From Physcomitrium patens (lineage: Eukaryota; Streptophyta; Bryopsida; Funariales; Funariaceae), in the NCBI RefSeq assembly GCF_000002425.4, contig NC_037272.1, forward strand, positions 12,226,174 to 12,290,173: a stretch of DNA of 64,000 bases, read 5' to 3'. Position 1 is the stretch's first letter, and each line of letters starts with the position of its first letter. Of the stretch, positions 46,325-56,206 are shown piece after piece. The position numbers and the translations under genes were made by a program. Below the pieces are notes generated by a model. It made no database searches. It saw only the letters and a program-made list of their open reading frames with translations, and was not told the DNA's origin.

Positions 46325-49087
46325 TCAGAATATATCCCCTACGTCTTTGTCCAGTTCATCTTCGTCACCTTCATTATCCAAATCACTTTCATCTTCTTGC
46401 TGCGGAATCTCTGTACCTTCATTAAGGTCTTCCATATTCATCTCCGCGTGTCTTCGTTTAAATATTTTTACTCGCTTCCCTGCAATTGGTATTTTCAATT
46501 TTGTACCATCTAACTCCCGTAATGAGTAAGTCACATTATCATGAACAGTTGTTACAACATATGGTCCAAACCAACGTTTTGAAAATTTCCGCAAAGTACT
46601 ATGTTGATTATCCAGACTATTGTCATAAACAAGTACCCAGTCACCTTCCTCGATTGCTTTTGGTCTCAATCAATGTTGCTTATTGAATCGCGCCTTGTTT
46701 TGTAACCTTGCTCTTTTTAACCTTTCCAATGCTATCTGGACATCTTCCGTTCTTTGCTCCAATTGTCGAATCCTAATAGCCAGAAGTTCTTCTCTTGTCA
46801 ATCCATCTTCCCTTGGTAGCATACTCCAAGTAAGTACCTTTTCTTCAATCGGCATAATTGGTTTTTGACCTGTCATAAGTTCTACTGGCATATATCCTGT
46901 CACCGAATTATGTCTTGTTCGATCAGCCCATAATGCAAATGACAAAAGCCGTGGCCACTCTTTAACTTTCTCATTACAAGCTTTAACCAATGCTTTCACA
47001 ATCGGCGGGTGACCGCGTTCGCTTTTCGCATTCCCTTCCGGATTATAAGCAGTAGTCAGTGATAGTTTAATTCTACATTTTTCAAAGAACTTACGAGCTT
47101 CTTGTGCATTTAATTCTCCACGATCTGCAGTGATTTTTCCTACGCACCCGTAACGGCAAATGACATCTTCAAGCAAAAACCTACAAATCCCCTCTATAGA
47201 TTTTGTCCTCAATGCTCTTCCTTCTACTTGATTTGATAAATCTTCACGAGCTAAAACCAAATATTTCATCTGCCATAATCCAACCGGCATAATAACCAAA
47301 TCAACAACCCATTTAAAATGAATAGCCAGAGGATACGTAGGATGAAGACCATCTTGATGTCGGATATTAGAATACGATTGACAGATTTCACATGACTCTA
47401 CAAATGAGAGCACATCTCGATACATATTTTTCCACCAATATCGTTCCTTGAGTTTAGCAAAAGTAGCCCAGATTCCTCTATGCCCTGCCCATAAACTATC
47501 ATGAAACTCCTTTAATAATTTTAGTTTTTCTTCCCTTTTGCCTATCACTCGTTGTGGCATCCCAATTCCTTTCTTCGGTCTCTTCCATAAGAATCCATCT
47601 CGAAGTAAAAATCCATATGCTTTTTTTCTTATTTGTTTGAATTTTTCTGTAGACCAATTCGCTTGCTTAGACAAGGTATTCAAATAATGATCAATATCCA
47701 ATAATTCTCCTTCATAAGATTCTTCAAGAAATAGCTTGTCTTCTCTGTTGAGATTTGATATTGAATAGAATTTCAATCCGACATCATCAATGTCTTCAAC
47801 CATTTCGTCCTCCCTCTCGTATCTTGCTCGAGATAGCATGTCTGCTACTAAATTGTCCTTTCCAGTGATATGCTTAAATTCTGGATTTAGTGACTTAATA
47901 TAAGCAATCCATCTCAACATTGCAATATCAGGCGTTGAATAGTTAATAATCATTCCAAGCAATGGCAAGCAATCTGTTTCAATTACTACTACTGCCCCAA
48001 TCAAATAGTCCTTTTCAGCTTTCATAGCCGAAACGACTCCCCAAAGTTCTCTTTTGACTTGCGAATATGCACGCTGACAAATACTTAAAACTTTAGCCCC
48101 AAATCGAACTGCAAATCTACTCCCATTCGAATCATCTTGACCCACAACCCATCCAACGGCAATTGGACTAGCGTCTACAGTAAGAATCACTGGTCTATTG
48201 CACTTATAATCAACCTTCCTCAATATTGGAGGTGACATCAATAATTTCTTCAATCTTTGCATTGCATGAATATGCCTTTCTTTCCATTCAAATCGATAAC
48301 CCTTGCGTAACAGTTCATATAATGGATCCGCTATGTGAGCAAAATGAGGGATCCAGATTCGATAAAATACACATGCACCCAAAAACCTGCGAACCTCTGT
48401 TAAAGAACCACAATCCTCTTTCATCCTTCCAATTGCATCAACTTTAGTCGGATCTGGTTTTCTTCCGTAAGATCCGCATAAATGTCCAACAATTACAACC
48501 TCTCGCACTCCAAATACGGACTTCATACCCGATAATGTAAGATGAACTTCTCCAAGTCGAGTTAAAATCTTTTCACAATCTTGTATATGATCAACAACAT
48601 ATCTGCGACACCCCCTCGTATCTAAAGTTTCATCCTTGTCTCCTTCTCTGCACCCTTTTATAGGAACATCATCCAGAAAAGGCATAGTCTTTTCCGGAAT
48701 AAAATCTCTCAATACCTTATTCATCCCATTCATCATATGCGCAACTGAGTTGGTCGCGCCTTGAGGAAGAGTGCACATTCTAACCAATCCAAGCGGTGTT
48801 CTCATCATTGTCATATCTCTACTTCCTTTGGCAAGTTGAAATTGATCATAACCTGAATACAAATCACGCATTGAATAGATCGCCCTTCCAGCAAACGCCT
48901 CAGCAAATTCATCCACAATAGGTCCAATTCCTGCATTCCTGACAATTACAGCATTCACCGGCTGCATATCTTGAATAAACCGCAGTGACCTATTCTTCTT
49001 AGGTACCGTAAACCATCGACTAGAATACGGCGCAAATGAAGGTTCTAATATTTTCATCTTTATCTTTTCTTTCAATAGTTCCACCAA
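46325..49087 (-). pseudogene. Element 3 RT, RNase H and integrase (one nonsense break)
   Basis: 805 codons (49087-46670) then 114 more in the same frame after a CGA-to-TGA type stop at 46670-46672. RT shows DLYSGYDQFQL (motif A), LPQGATNSVAHMMNGM and MPFLDDVPIKG (the DD pair). RNase H shows VDASPIAVGWVVGQDDSNG, ETDCLPLLGMI and GKDNLVADMLSRA. The zinc region shows GHRGIWATFAKLKERYWWKN and CEICQSYSNIRHQ. The integrase core shows VDLVIMPVGLWQ, TADRGELNAQEA and EGNAKSERGHPPIV (D, D, E all present). The C-terminal module shows RWFGPYVVTTVHDNVTYSLR. It has no chromodomain. Confidence 0.9.
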
Positions 49088-49800
49088 TTTAGGTAAATGT
49101 GCCCTCGGTACTGGAATCGGTCTTAGATTCTAAGGTACATGCGGTACAGTGAAGATAACCATAGGTGTTATAATATTTGGATCCACACACCCAATTTCAT
49201 GAGATTCGAAGGCAAACGATCTACCTTGTTTAGCCAACATCTTTTTGAAGCAAGTAATTTCCTCCGGCAATAAAGAACCATCAGAACCAATCTTCAATTC
49301 TTCAAAAGTCTCTTCAGTAAACTGATGTCCAATATTCATTGGATCTCTTAAACTTGCTTCTTTTGATGCTTCTCCCATTTGTTCTTTAGAATCCTCTGGT
49401 AATGGTCCGGCAACAGGCTTTACCTTCTTATCAGCCGTTTTATATCTTGTCTCTACTGTGACTTTTGGTGCTTGAAAAGATTCAAGCATGGTATAAACCT
49501 CTCTCGAATGAATCTCAACAATCTTATCATTATCCCCTAATCCAATAGATGTAATCAATTCCAATGAATCTTCCAGCCCATTTTCTTCATAAACACCCAA
49601 AATCCTCTCATCATCTTGCAATGTACCTATCTTGCGTAACTGTCCTTCAATATTATATAATCTTTTTCTTTCTTTTCTTTTAAAATCATCAACTTTCTTA
49701 TACATAATATTTCCATTCTCCAATATACCAATAAAACTCGCATCAAAGGCACCTTCATCTCGCGAGAGTACCTCATCTTTTGTACCTCCATAATCTCGCT
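49088..49800 (-). pseudogene. Element 3 pol N-terminal linker
   Basis: The frame stays open from the gag-protease overlap (about 49810) through 49723-49130 to a TGG-to-TAG type stop just after FTVPHVP; element 2 keeps W there. It is highly charged, with no catalytic motif, and contains GSDGSLLPEEITCFKKMLAK. It joins protease to RT in the -1 frame relative to gag. Confidence 0.75.
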
Positions 49801-52173
49801 TTACAGTGGTACCTCCCCAAAATCCTTAAATCCTTCAACAATCTTTGGCAATGGTTTCTCCCTCAACCTATCTCGATTCCGTTCATGGTTAGGAGGTACT
49901 GTTAGAAATTGTACAGCTTTCCTCCCATCTTCGCTCCGTACCCTTGCATAAGCAGAACCATCGTCAAGTACCTTTATTTCCATCCGTGTTGCCGTGATAT
50001 AAGGTTGTCCTAAAATCAACGGATAAGACGTTGTATCTTGAACGAAGAAATGTTGCTCCGTCGCAACATCCCCAATCCGAATTTTGACATCTGGACAAGC
50101 TCCATATAATTCGCCTCGTATGTTATTAGCTGCTCGTATTGCCCATCCATGTTCCATATCAATTGGCCATTTTTGCTTCTTATAAAGATCTTTAGACATG
50201 AGATTTATTTCAGAACCATGGTCCACCAAGGCAACTATTGGTTCTTCTATATCTCCTACCTTCATCAATACCTCAGTAGTTGCCGTTGCCCAATGCTTTC
50301 GAGTATAATGGCTCAAAGTTTCCATTTCCTTGTCACTAGAATCTTCGAAATGTACTCGCTGATTATACCCATTCTTTTCATTTGTTGGTTGCTTGTAACC
50401 AATATCAACCTCTTCTTCATCTTTACATATTCTTGCATCAATAGCATGACTCATTCCAGTTTTGCTCATTAATTGCCTCTTTCGCTTAATGCTGTCAATG
50501 ATAACATCATGAAACTCCTTCTTTGCAATTCCCAAGACTTCTTTCAATGTGAATTCCACCTTAGCATTTAATATACGTTCTTCCAACACCCCTTTCAAAT
50601 TTGTTGCCGCTTCAATGTCAGAAAGTAGCTTATAAGCAAATGATTTGCCCTTATCTTTTGTCTCCCTTGTTTTTTTTCCCAATGATGCTGAGGTATCCTT
50701 TACAGGCAATTCTTGTGAAGCTGCCTCCCGAGCCTTGTCTCCTCGAGTTTGCCTCTTAAAAGAATTTCCTTCTCTAGTATCATCAAAATTTCCTCTTCTT
50801 TTTTCTTCCATCAAAGCTTCATGTTGGCTCTTAGCAATATATGCATGAACTGAAAGAGACTCAACGGAATCCTCCCAACCTATTCTTCGTCGTATTGTAG
50901 CTGCAATTCTCAATAACGCTTCTCGAGGTAATTTCCCTTCTTGCATTGTAGAAACGGCAGAAGCCCAAAACTCACTAGTTTCCGTACTTCCACTAATTTC
51001 ATCATCTACTCTAGCACCATAACTTGCACTTTCTCGTACTACTGTTTCATGCTCTTTTAAGTAATCTTGAACTAATGCTCTCATTCCTCCCTTGCCAAAA
51101 TTGGTTTGAAGAAGATCCTCCCTATCTTTCAATGCTATCTTCCCATCTTTCCAGCAAATAATTCCCTGCCGTATCATATTATTAAATTCATTGCAATCTT
51201 TTCTAGTGTGTGAAGCATCATCACACCAAATGCATCTTTGTACATATCCTTGTTTTGAAACATTCTTCGAATTGTTTATAGAAGTATTCTCTTCAAGTCT
51301 TGCCAATTTGATTTGAAGATCTCGCATTCCTCGTATAATTTCTTCCATCCCCATATCTGCTTTCTTTGACAAGGATGTCGAAGGTTGAACTGTAGGCATT
51401 GTCGATGGTGTTGTACGTACTGGAGCTTTGGGTGCTTGTACTGTTTTCGGAATATTGCTCCTATCCTTCCTCCTTTCTTTTTTTGTAAGCAACCCCACCG
51501 CATCTTCAACATTCTTCCACTTCGTTGTCAATCCTTCATCTTCTTCTTTGTCTTCAAGAAGGGGTTCTAATTTCTCTTGCAATTCTCCATCAGCAGCTTG
51601 AAGAAATAGATCAACTTTGTTCGGCTCCAATGTCAATTTTTCTACCTTCGATAATTGAGAGTACTGCCTCTCAAATTCCCTTAGTAGCTCTGTTGCTTGC
51701 AAATTCTTATTGGGCCGTTCAATCCATTCCAGAAACAGCTTCTTAGTAACGCGATCAGCATCTTCCAAGAAATATTCGTCTTTCAATGCATGTGAAAAAT
51801 CCTCCCATGAATTCCCACAACGATCCGTAATCGATGTAATGTGGTCCCTTATCTCCGGTATCGTGGCAAGTCCAAATAGTGCAACCATTTTCTTCTCAGA
51901 AACCCGATTTAATTCTATTTTACGAACATAACATCTTAAATACCTTGAAATATTCCTCCCATCAAATTGATCAATTTTATTGACCACTGCTTGCAATGCT
52001 TTGGTTGCCAAAGCTTCCTTTCGATCATTGCTTTGCTGTTGCTGCATTGACAATGAGAAGGCTTGAAACAAACTAGCAATAGACGGATCCATGTGCATAC
52101 CTTGTCCTTTAGAAGACTCCCCACCAGAAACTTCTCCCAAAAATCCTTCAAAATTTTTATTTTCGTTTTCCAT
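49801..52173 (-). CDS. Element 3 Gag-protease polyprotein, 790 residues, intact
   Basis: Residues about 60-230 form a helical gag (NISRYLRCYVRKIELNRVSE, RVTKKLFLEWIERPNKNLQA). A CCHC knuckle CIWCDDASHTRKDC lies at 314-327. A long charged spacer is followed by a retropepsin with active site VALVDHGSEINLMS (647-660) and the ILGQPYITATRMEIKVL segment. D-H-G replaces the usual D-S/T-G and is the same in element 2, so it is a family trait. The ORF ends at a TAA in the same place as in element 2. Pol follows in the -1 frame. Having the protease on the gag side is unusual for Ty3 elements. Confidence 0.87.
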   Translation of the reverse strand: MENENKNFEGFLGEVSGGESSKGQGMHMDPSIASLFQAFSLSMQQQQSNDRKEALATKALQAVVNKIDQFDGRNISRYLRCYVRKIELNRVSEKKMVALFGLATIPEIRDHITSITDRCGNSWEDFSHALKDEYFLEDADRVTKKLFLEWIERPNKNLQATELLREFERQYSQLSKVEKLTLEPNKVDLFLQAADGELQEKLEPLLEDKEEDEGLTTKWKNVEDAVGLLTKKERRKDRSNIPKTVQAPKAPVRTTPSTMPTVQPSTSLSKKADMGMEEIIRGMRDLQIKLARLEENTSINNSKNVSKQGYVQRCIWCDDASHTRKDCNEFNNMIRQGIICWKDGKIALKDREDLLQTNFGKGGMRALVQDYLKEHETVVRESASYGARVDDEISGSTETSEFWASAVSTMQEGKLPREALLRIAATIRRRIGWEDSVESLSVHAYIAKSQHEALMEEKRRGNFDDTREGNSFKRQTRGDKAREAASQELPVKDTSASLGKKTRETKDKGKSFAYKLLSDIEAATNLKGVLEERILNAKVEFTLKEVLGIAKKEFHDVIIDSIKRKRQLMSKTGMSHAIDARICKDEEEVDIGYKQPTNEKNGYNQRVHFEDSSDKEMETLSHYTRKHWATATTEVLMKVGDIEEPIVALVDHGSEINLMSKDLYKKQKWPIDMEHGWAIRAANNIRGELYGACPDVKIRIGDVATEQHFFVQDTTSYPLILGQPYITATRMEIKVLDDGSAYARVRSEDGRKAVQFLTVPPNHERNRDRLREKPLPKIVEGFKDFGEVPL

Positions 52174-52219
52174 AAAAATAAAGATAAAATCAACCGAAAT
52201 CCAATACCTTCTACCTCAA

Positions 52220-52240
52220 GCTTTCACGTCGGGTTCACCA
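52220..52240 (-). promoter_or_regulatory. Element 3 primer-binding site (tRNA type)
   Basis: On the minus strand tggtgaacccgacgtgaaag begins 4 nt inside the 5' LTR. It would pair with a tRNA ending gggttcacca. I could not name the tRNA from memory. Confidence 0.7.
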
Positions 52241-52244
52241 CTTA

Positions 52245-53547
52245 TGTCATATTACGTACTTTCCTGCTCGAGAATGCGTCGGGCGTCTGGCTGTAGAAGG
52301 TAGTATGGAGATTCGCCGATAGTCAAGCAGTCTATCAATTTTTGACTGCTGGAATATGAACGACTGCAACAATGTACCGTAAATCTATACGGATGCTCTT
52401 CGACTGCTTGTCGAAGTCTCTTTTTTTTTTTTGCCCTAGCCGATAGGTCTCTAGACGTTACAGAGAACCCCGAACAACCCAAACTGTTAATCTTCAATAC
52501 CCCTTTGTACTTACGATCTTGTATCCACTGACTGTCCTGTTAGATTAACCCAATAAATTTCATTCACTCCGCATACTCAATCCTATAGACACCTCTTTAA
52601 TCCTTCAATCACAGACGTAACTCGATTTTACAAAACAATCAAGAGTATTCAAACCCACTTCATTTAAAAATCCCGATTCACCATTACAACACTGTCTTCA
52701 GTAGCGATTGCCTCAGTCTTCCCAAAACTCTATGAAGAAGAAAAATCCAAATTCTATGTCTTTCCTTCCCCGACCCGAAGCATGAAGCTCCTCTCTCTAA
52801 TTCCCTTGATCTTCAAAAAACTCCAATGAAAACCGAACTGGTAACCTTGCAAAAGCTTGAAAACTCCCTCTCCCCCGATTCCCCCCTAACCTTATCCTCT
52901 GAATTTCTTCAATCTTCCGTCTTAGATCTGGAATTGGCTCCCACCTCAAGCTTGGATCCGAAATTGGCTCTCGCCGTCAAGCTTTCTCCTCCGTTTTTAC
53001 CTTTAAGAAATCCATTTACCGAAAATAATGTTCCCTGAAACGGCACAGAGAACAGGACAGCCTGAAACAGAATCGAACCCCATAATCGGGACCACATTGA
53101 GTCGCCCAACCAATTCAGGTCCTATATTGGGAAAGATGCCCATAGTAACCTGGATGTTCCCGTAATTGGGTCAAATTGGTCCTCGCGTCAGATTGGCTAA
53201 GACCCGTAGTAAGACCTGGATTTCCCGTAATTAGACTGCATTGGGTTGACCGGCCAATTCAGGTCTCATATTGGATAAGAAGACCCGGATTGGATTATCG
53301 AAATTGGATCCAATTGGCTCCTCGAACCCGTCGTGTGAATTAGTCCTTCTCTTCCTGCTGACTCCCGTTATTGGAATCGAATGGGGCATTTCAGTATGCC
53401 CCGGCTGACTGTAACGGAGTGACTAAACCTGACCACTCAGTATTTGTACTGGAGTTGGTCGATGCTCCCAATATTCGAGGTAACTGAATATTAATAAAAT
53501 TCTCCTTTCTTTTTATTTTCACTGTATACTCGTATTACAACACGACA
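52245..53547 (-). repeat. Element 3 5' LTR
   Basis: 1303 bp; differs from the 3' LTR mainly by C/T and G/A changes plus T-run length and a 2-bp indel near 52876. Contains the presumed promoter, but no TATA box stood out. Confidence 0.92.
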
Positions 53548-53795
53548 CCGGACTCCTTATGTTGTAGAACTAACGGTGCTTGTCGAACCTGAGGTAAAGT
53601 TGCTTCTCCAAGTGTAGAAGTTTGAGGCTGGTATAACCTAGATTGTGGCATCCTAGATGCTCCATCATTATGAAGCCTTGCCACGACTCCTTCAATTTCT
53701 ACAGTTCTTTGCAATAACGTAGCGAGGGCATTCATGATAGCATCCAACTTGGACTCCAAACTTTTTATCATACTAATGTCTTGGCCTCCAGCCAT
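53548..53795 (-). pseudogene. Element 4 gag, N-terminal fragment
   Basis: The ATG at 53795 opens MAGGQDISMIKSLESKLDAI and continues MNALATLLQRTVEIEGVVAR, a coiled-coil-like start. The fragment is cut at 53548 by element 3, and the rest lies at 44957 and below. Confidence 0.82.
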
Positions 53796-54059
53796 TCTAA
53801 GAGAAGAACAGAAATGACTCTACAAGAAGACAATATTGGTTTAGAAGAGGGTACTCCGCAACCTCTAAAACGCCTTAAGAGCTTCAAGAAAAGGGGTAAT
53901 CCACTCTCTCGAAGAAGAATAAGACTCCAATATTGTAACAAAAGAAGTATCAGTTTAGAGGAGGGTAATCCGCAACCTCTTAAATGCTAGTGCACCTTCA
54001 AGCAGAGGGGTAATCCACACTCTAACGAGGAAGAAACTAGCTCTGATATCTGAGGTGAA
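53796..54059 (-). other. Element 4 5' leader
   Basis: Leader RNA between priming site and gag. Contains three related blocks (ggtaatccgcaacctct type) spaced about 75-110 bp apart. A tRNA-iMet-like tatcagagcta (minus, about 54038-54048) lies about 28 nt from the LTR, too far to be a standard primer site. Confidence 0.55.
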
Positions 54060-54073
54060 TTCAGTCTCGACAA
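54060..54073 (-). promoter_or_regulatory. Element 4 self-priming site
   Basis: On the minus strand ttgtcgagactgaa lies 2 nt inside the 5' LTR. It is perfectly complementary over 14 nt to ttcagtctcgacaa (minus strand of 54203-54216), at the predicted transcript 5' end 29 nt after TATA (54239-54245). This is the arrangement of Tf1/sushi elements, where the mRNA 5' end primes its own reverse transcription. Confidence 0.78.
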
Positions 54074-54075
54074 AC

Positions 54076-54528
54076 TGTCACGGACACAAAAATATAGGCT
54101 CGAGATCTAATAAGAAGTTCAAGAAGAATTGACAAGAATTAGATTAATCAGATGAATACAAGAACAATACCAAAGAGGTGAACTAGAGCTCCAAAAGATG
54201 TGTTGTCGAGACTGAAGAACTCTTCAGCCTCGATTCCAATATATACTCCTATTTAGGAAGCTTCTCAAGCAACTTCTACCAACTAGGAAGCTTTTCAAGT
54301 GACTTCCACCAATTAAGAAGCTTTTCAAGCAACTTCCACCAACTAGGAAGCTTCTCAAGTGACTTCCACCAACTAAGAAGCTTCTCAAGCAACTTCTACC
54401 AACTAAGAAGCTTCTCAAGCGACTTCCACCAATTAGGAAGCTTCTCAAGTAACTTTCACCAATTAAGAAGCTTCTAGAAGGTTCTAGAGACTTGCTTCTA
54501 GAAGGTTCTAAGGACTATGTCCCTAATA
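54076..54528 (-). repeat. Element 4 5' LTR with TATA box and heat-shock-like elements
   Basis: 453 bp. Minus-strand order is GAA/TTC elements (54467-54508), a 30-bp tandem array (about 54251-54470), TATA (54239-54245), RNA start (about 54216), and the end at tgtccgtgaca. The outer end CA is mutated to TA. Confidence 0.88.
54467..54508. promoter_or_regulatory. Heat-shock-element-like cluster in the element 4 U3
   Basis: 54467-54489 reads GAA-gc-TTC-ta-GAA-gg-TTC-ta-GAG, five correctly phased units of the nGAAnnTTC consensus. 54496-54508 adds TTC-ta-GAA-gg-TTC. It lies about 220-260 bp upstream of TATA. Confidence 0.6.
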
Positions 54529-54754
54529 CATACTCTCTATACATGGATTAAAGTTCTACTAAAAAAATTCCCAAATTATCCAATATTAGATCTCATTGTT
54601 CAAAAAAAGATGAAAACTATAATAATATTGAACCTGAATGAAGTGCATCAATGAATCTAACTTGTAATCATCGAATTGGATAGCTTTGGGATTGAAGTTC
54701 AATCACAAGTTGTACTTGATTGATAAATCTTCAAAACTTGGATCTTGTGCTATT
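54529..54754 (-). pseudogene. Element 5 gag, N-terminal side fragment
   Basis: Resumes element 5 right of element 4. gattgataaatcttcaaaac (54720) parallels the element 4 gag segment encoding KFRRFVNQIRLI. It ends at the deletion joint near 54755. Confidence 0.58.
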
Positions 54755-55160
54755 CTTAAATCTAGATTCAAAACAAGAAAGGAATTGACAAGAGTGAAGA
54801 CGGCTTCACTCTTACCTCTATATATACTATCTAACTAGAAGCTACATGATGATGTTCTATAGGACTTTTAATATATGTTGACTTTGCACGATATATGCCT
54901 TAGCTTACAAGGCAAGTTTTTTATATGAGGGCTACATAGTTAGCTTGTTCTTCAAGCTATCAACATATGTCACACAAGGCCAACTTGTTGACCATGTTTT
55001 TAACTGAAAAAGTCAATTAAAGACACTTATAAAGTCAAAGCAAGGACTATAAAGCTTCTAAGAAGCTTTTATAGAAGATATTATGGAATTAACCTAATTT
55101 TACTTAATACTATCTAAATAATATAGATAATTATTGATTTACATGTATATATTTGTGACA
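54755..55160 (-). repeat. Element 5 5' LTR, truncated at its inner end
   Basis: Matches 31965-32383 (tctatatatactatctaact block and so on) and ends atttgtgaca at 55160. About 130 bp of the inner end, the primer site and the gag start are missing. Confidence 0.78.
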
Positions 55161-55165
55161 TCACC

Positions 55166-55622
55166 AAGCAATCAAAAAAGGTTACTAAATACCTTATACA
55201 TTATTTGTAGGAAATAAACATTGTGTTTTTTTAAAATTTCTACAAAGATCTCTATTGTAGGAGAAAAAAATATAAAAATATGAATCTAAAGTTATTTCTA
55301 AGTAAAATTTTTACATATGCAAATAAAAAAAAAAAAAAAAAGATTGAAAAAAAAAAATAGCTTGGAATAATTGTACACAATAAACTAGTTACTAAAGGAT
55401 TTAGATTAAATGAAAGACTTTGTAGAATGTTATTAATGTAAAATAAGATTTTTTGTTAAAAAAAAAAACAAAAAATAAATAAATCAAACCAAATTAAATT
55501 AAGTCTAATTATTATTATGTCTTATATAAGAGTACTATTATTTTGTTTTACAATAAAAAAATCAAAGTAATCTTATAATTCAAAAGAAATATCACATGAA
55601 TTCTATTGTTAAATATAAAATT

Positions 55623-55659
<37 letters not shown>

Positions 55660-56172
55660 TCAAATAAAAAAAGTTGAGATCTTGAAAGCATTAAATTAAA
55701 TAATTACAAAAAGTAATAGAATATAAGATTTATAGCACAAATAGAAATAATATGTTTCAAAAGGTACTAATTAAACATAAATATTATAATTATTTAAACC
55801 ATCATAAAAATCAAATAAGACAATAGTAGGTCCAACTATATCCTTTCTAATTTAAAAATCTTAAACAATAACTTATTATAATCTATGCTACCAATTTCAA
55901 TAATATAAAAGAACTAGTTGAATCCATGTAGTTGTTACAAAAAATTTATAGTAGCTTTCAGCTTGGAGGTGGCATGACGCCCAATTAATTCTCTACAAAT
56001 TCACAAATTATGCAGAGAACTTCCAGTACATTCACTGAAATGCGTACAATAAAATCTAATATTAAGAGATTTAAAAGGGTCTTTAAGAAATTAGTATTCC
56101 AAAGTTTGTTGACCACTCTAATATTTATATTGAGATCAAACATATTATTTTTTCATTACTCTATCAAAAAAG

Positions 56173-56206
<34 letters not shown>

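Larger units (their letters stand above)
44958..53547 (-). mobile_element. Element 3: youngest Ty3 element, D-H-G protease family
   Basis: LTRs at 44958-46262 and 52245-53547 (1305 and 1303 bp). Primer site at 52220-52240, PPT at 46263-46275 (tccaccccctctg on plus). Flanks tcga (44954-44957) and ccgg (53548-53551): a 4-bp duplication differing by two transitions. Setting aside one copy brings element 4 gag back into frame. Pol lacks a chromodomain. By eye the LTRs differ at roughly 3% of positions, nearly all transitions. Confidence 0.92.
39712..54528 (-). mobile_element. Element 4: self-priming Ty3 chromovirus carrying element 3
   Basis: LTRs at 39712-40194 and 54076-54528. Flanks are catat (39707-39711) and catac (54529-54533), a 5-bp duplication with one change. 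Minus-strand order is LTR, self-priming site, gag (split by element 3), protease, RT, RNase H, integrase, chromodomain, PPT (40195-40206), LTR. Pol from 44106 to 40699 is one frame broken only by nonsense changes, so it is moderately young. It inserted in the element 5 gag. Confidence 0.9.
31837..55160 (-). mobile_element. Element 5: Ty3 chromovirus hosting elements 7, 4 and 3
   Basis: The outer element of the nest. LTRs lie at 31837-32383 and about 54755-55160. Flanks are tcact (31832-31836) and tcacc (55161-55165), a 5-bp duplication with one transition. Its own sequence is 31837-33825, 36565-39711 and 54529-55160. Minus-strand order is LTR, gag, protease, RT, RNase H, integrase, chromodomain, LTR. 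Heavily decayed. The 5' end has lost the primer site, the gag start and the inner LTR end to a deletion near 54755. Confidence 0.82.

Noticed and set aside
54038..54048. tRNA-iMet-like tatcagagcta as primer site of element 4
   Set aside because: About 28 nt from the LTR end and lacking an adjacent TGG; the self-complementary site sits next to the LTR instead.
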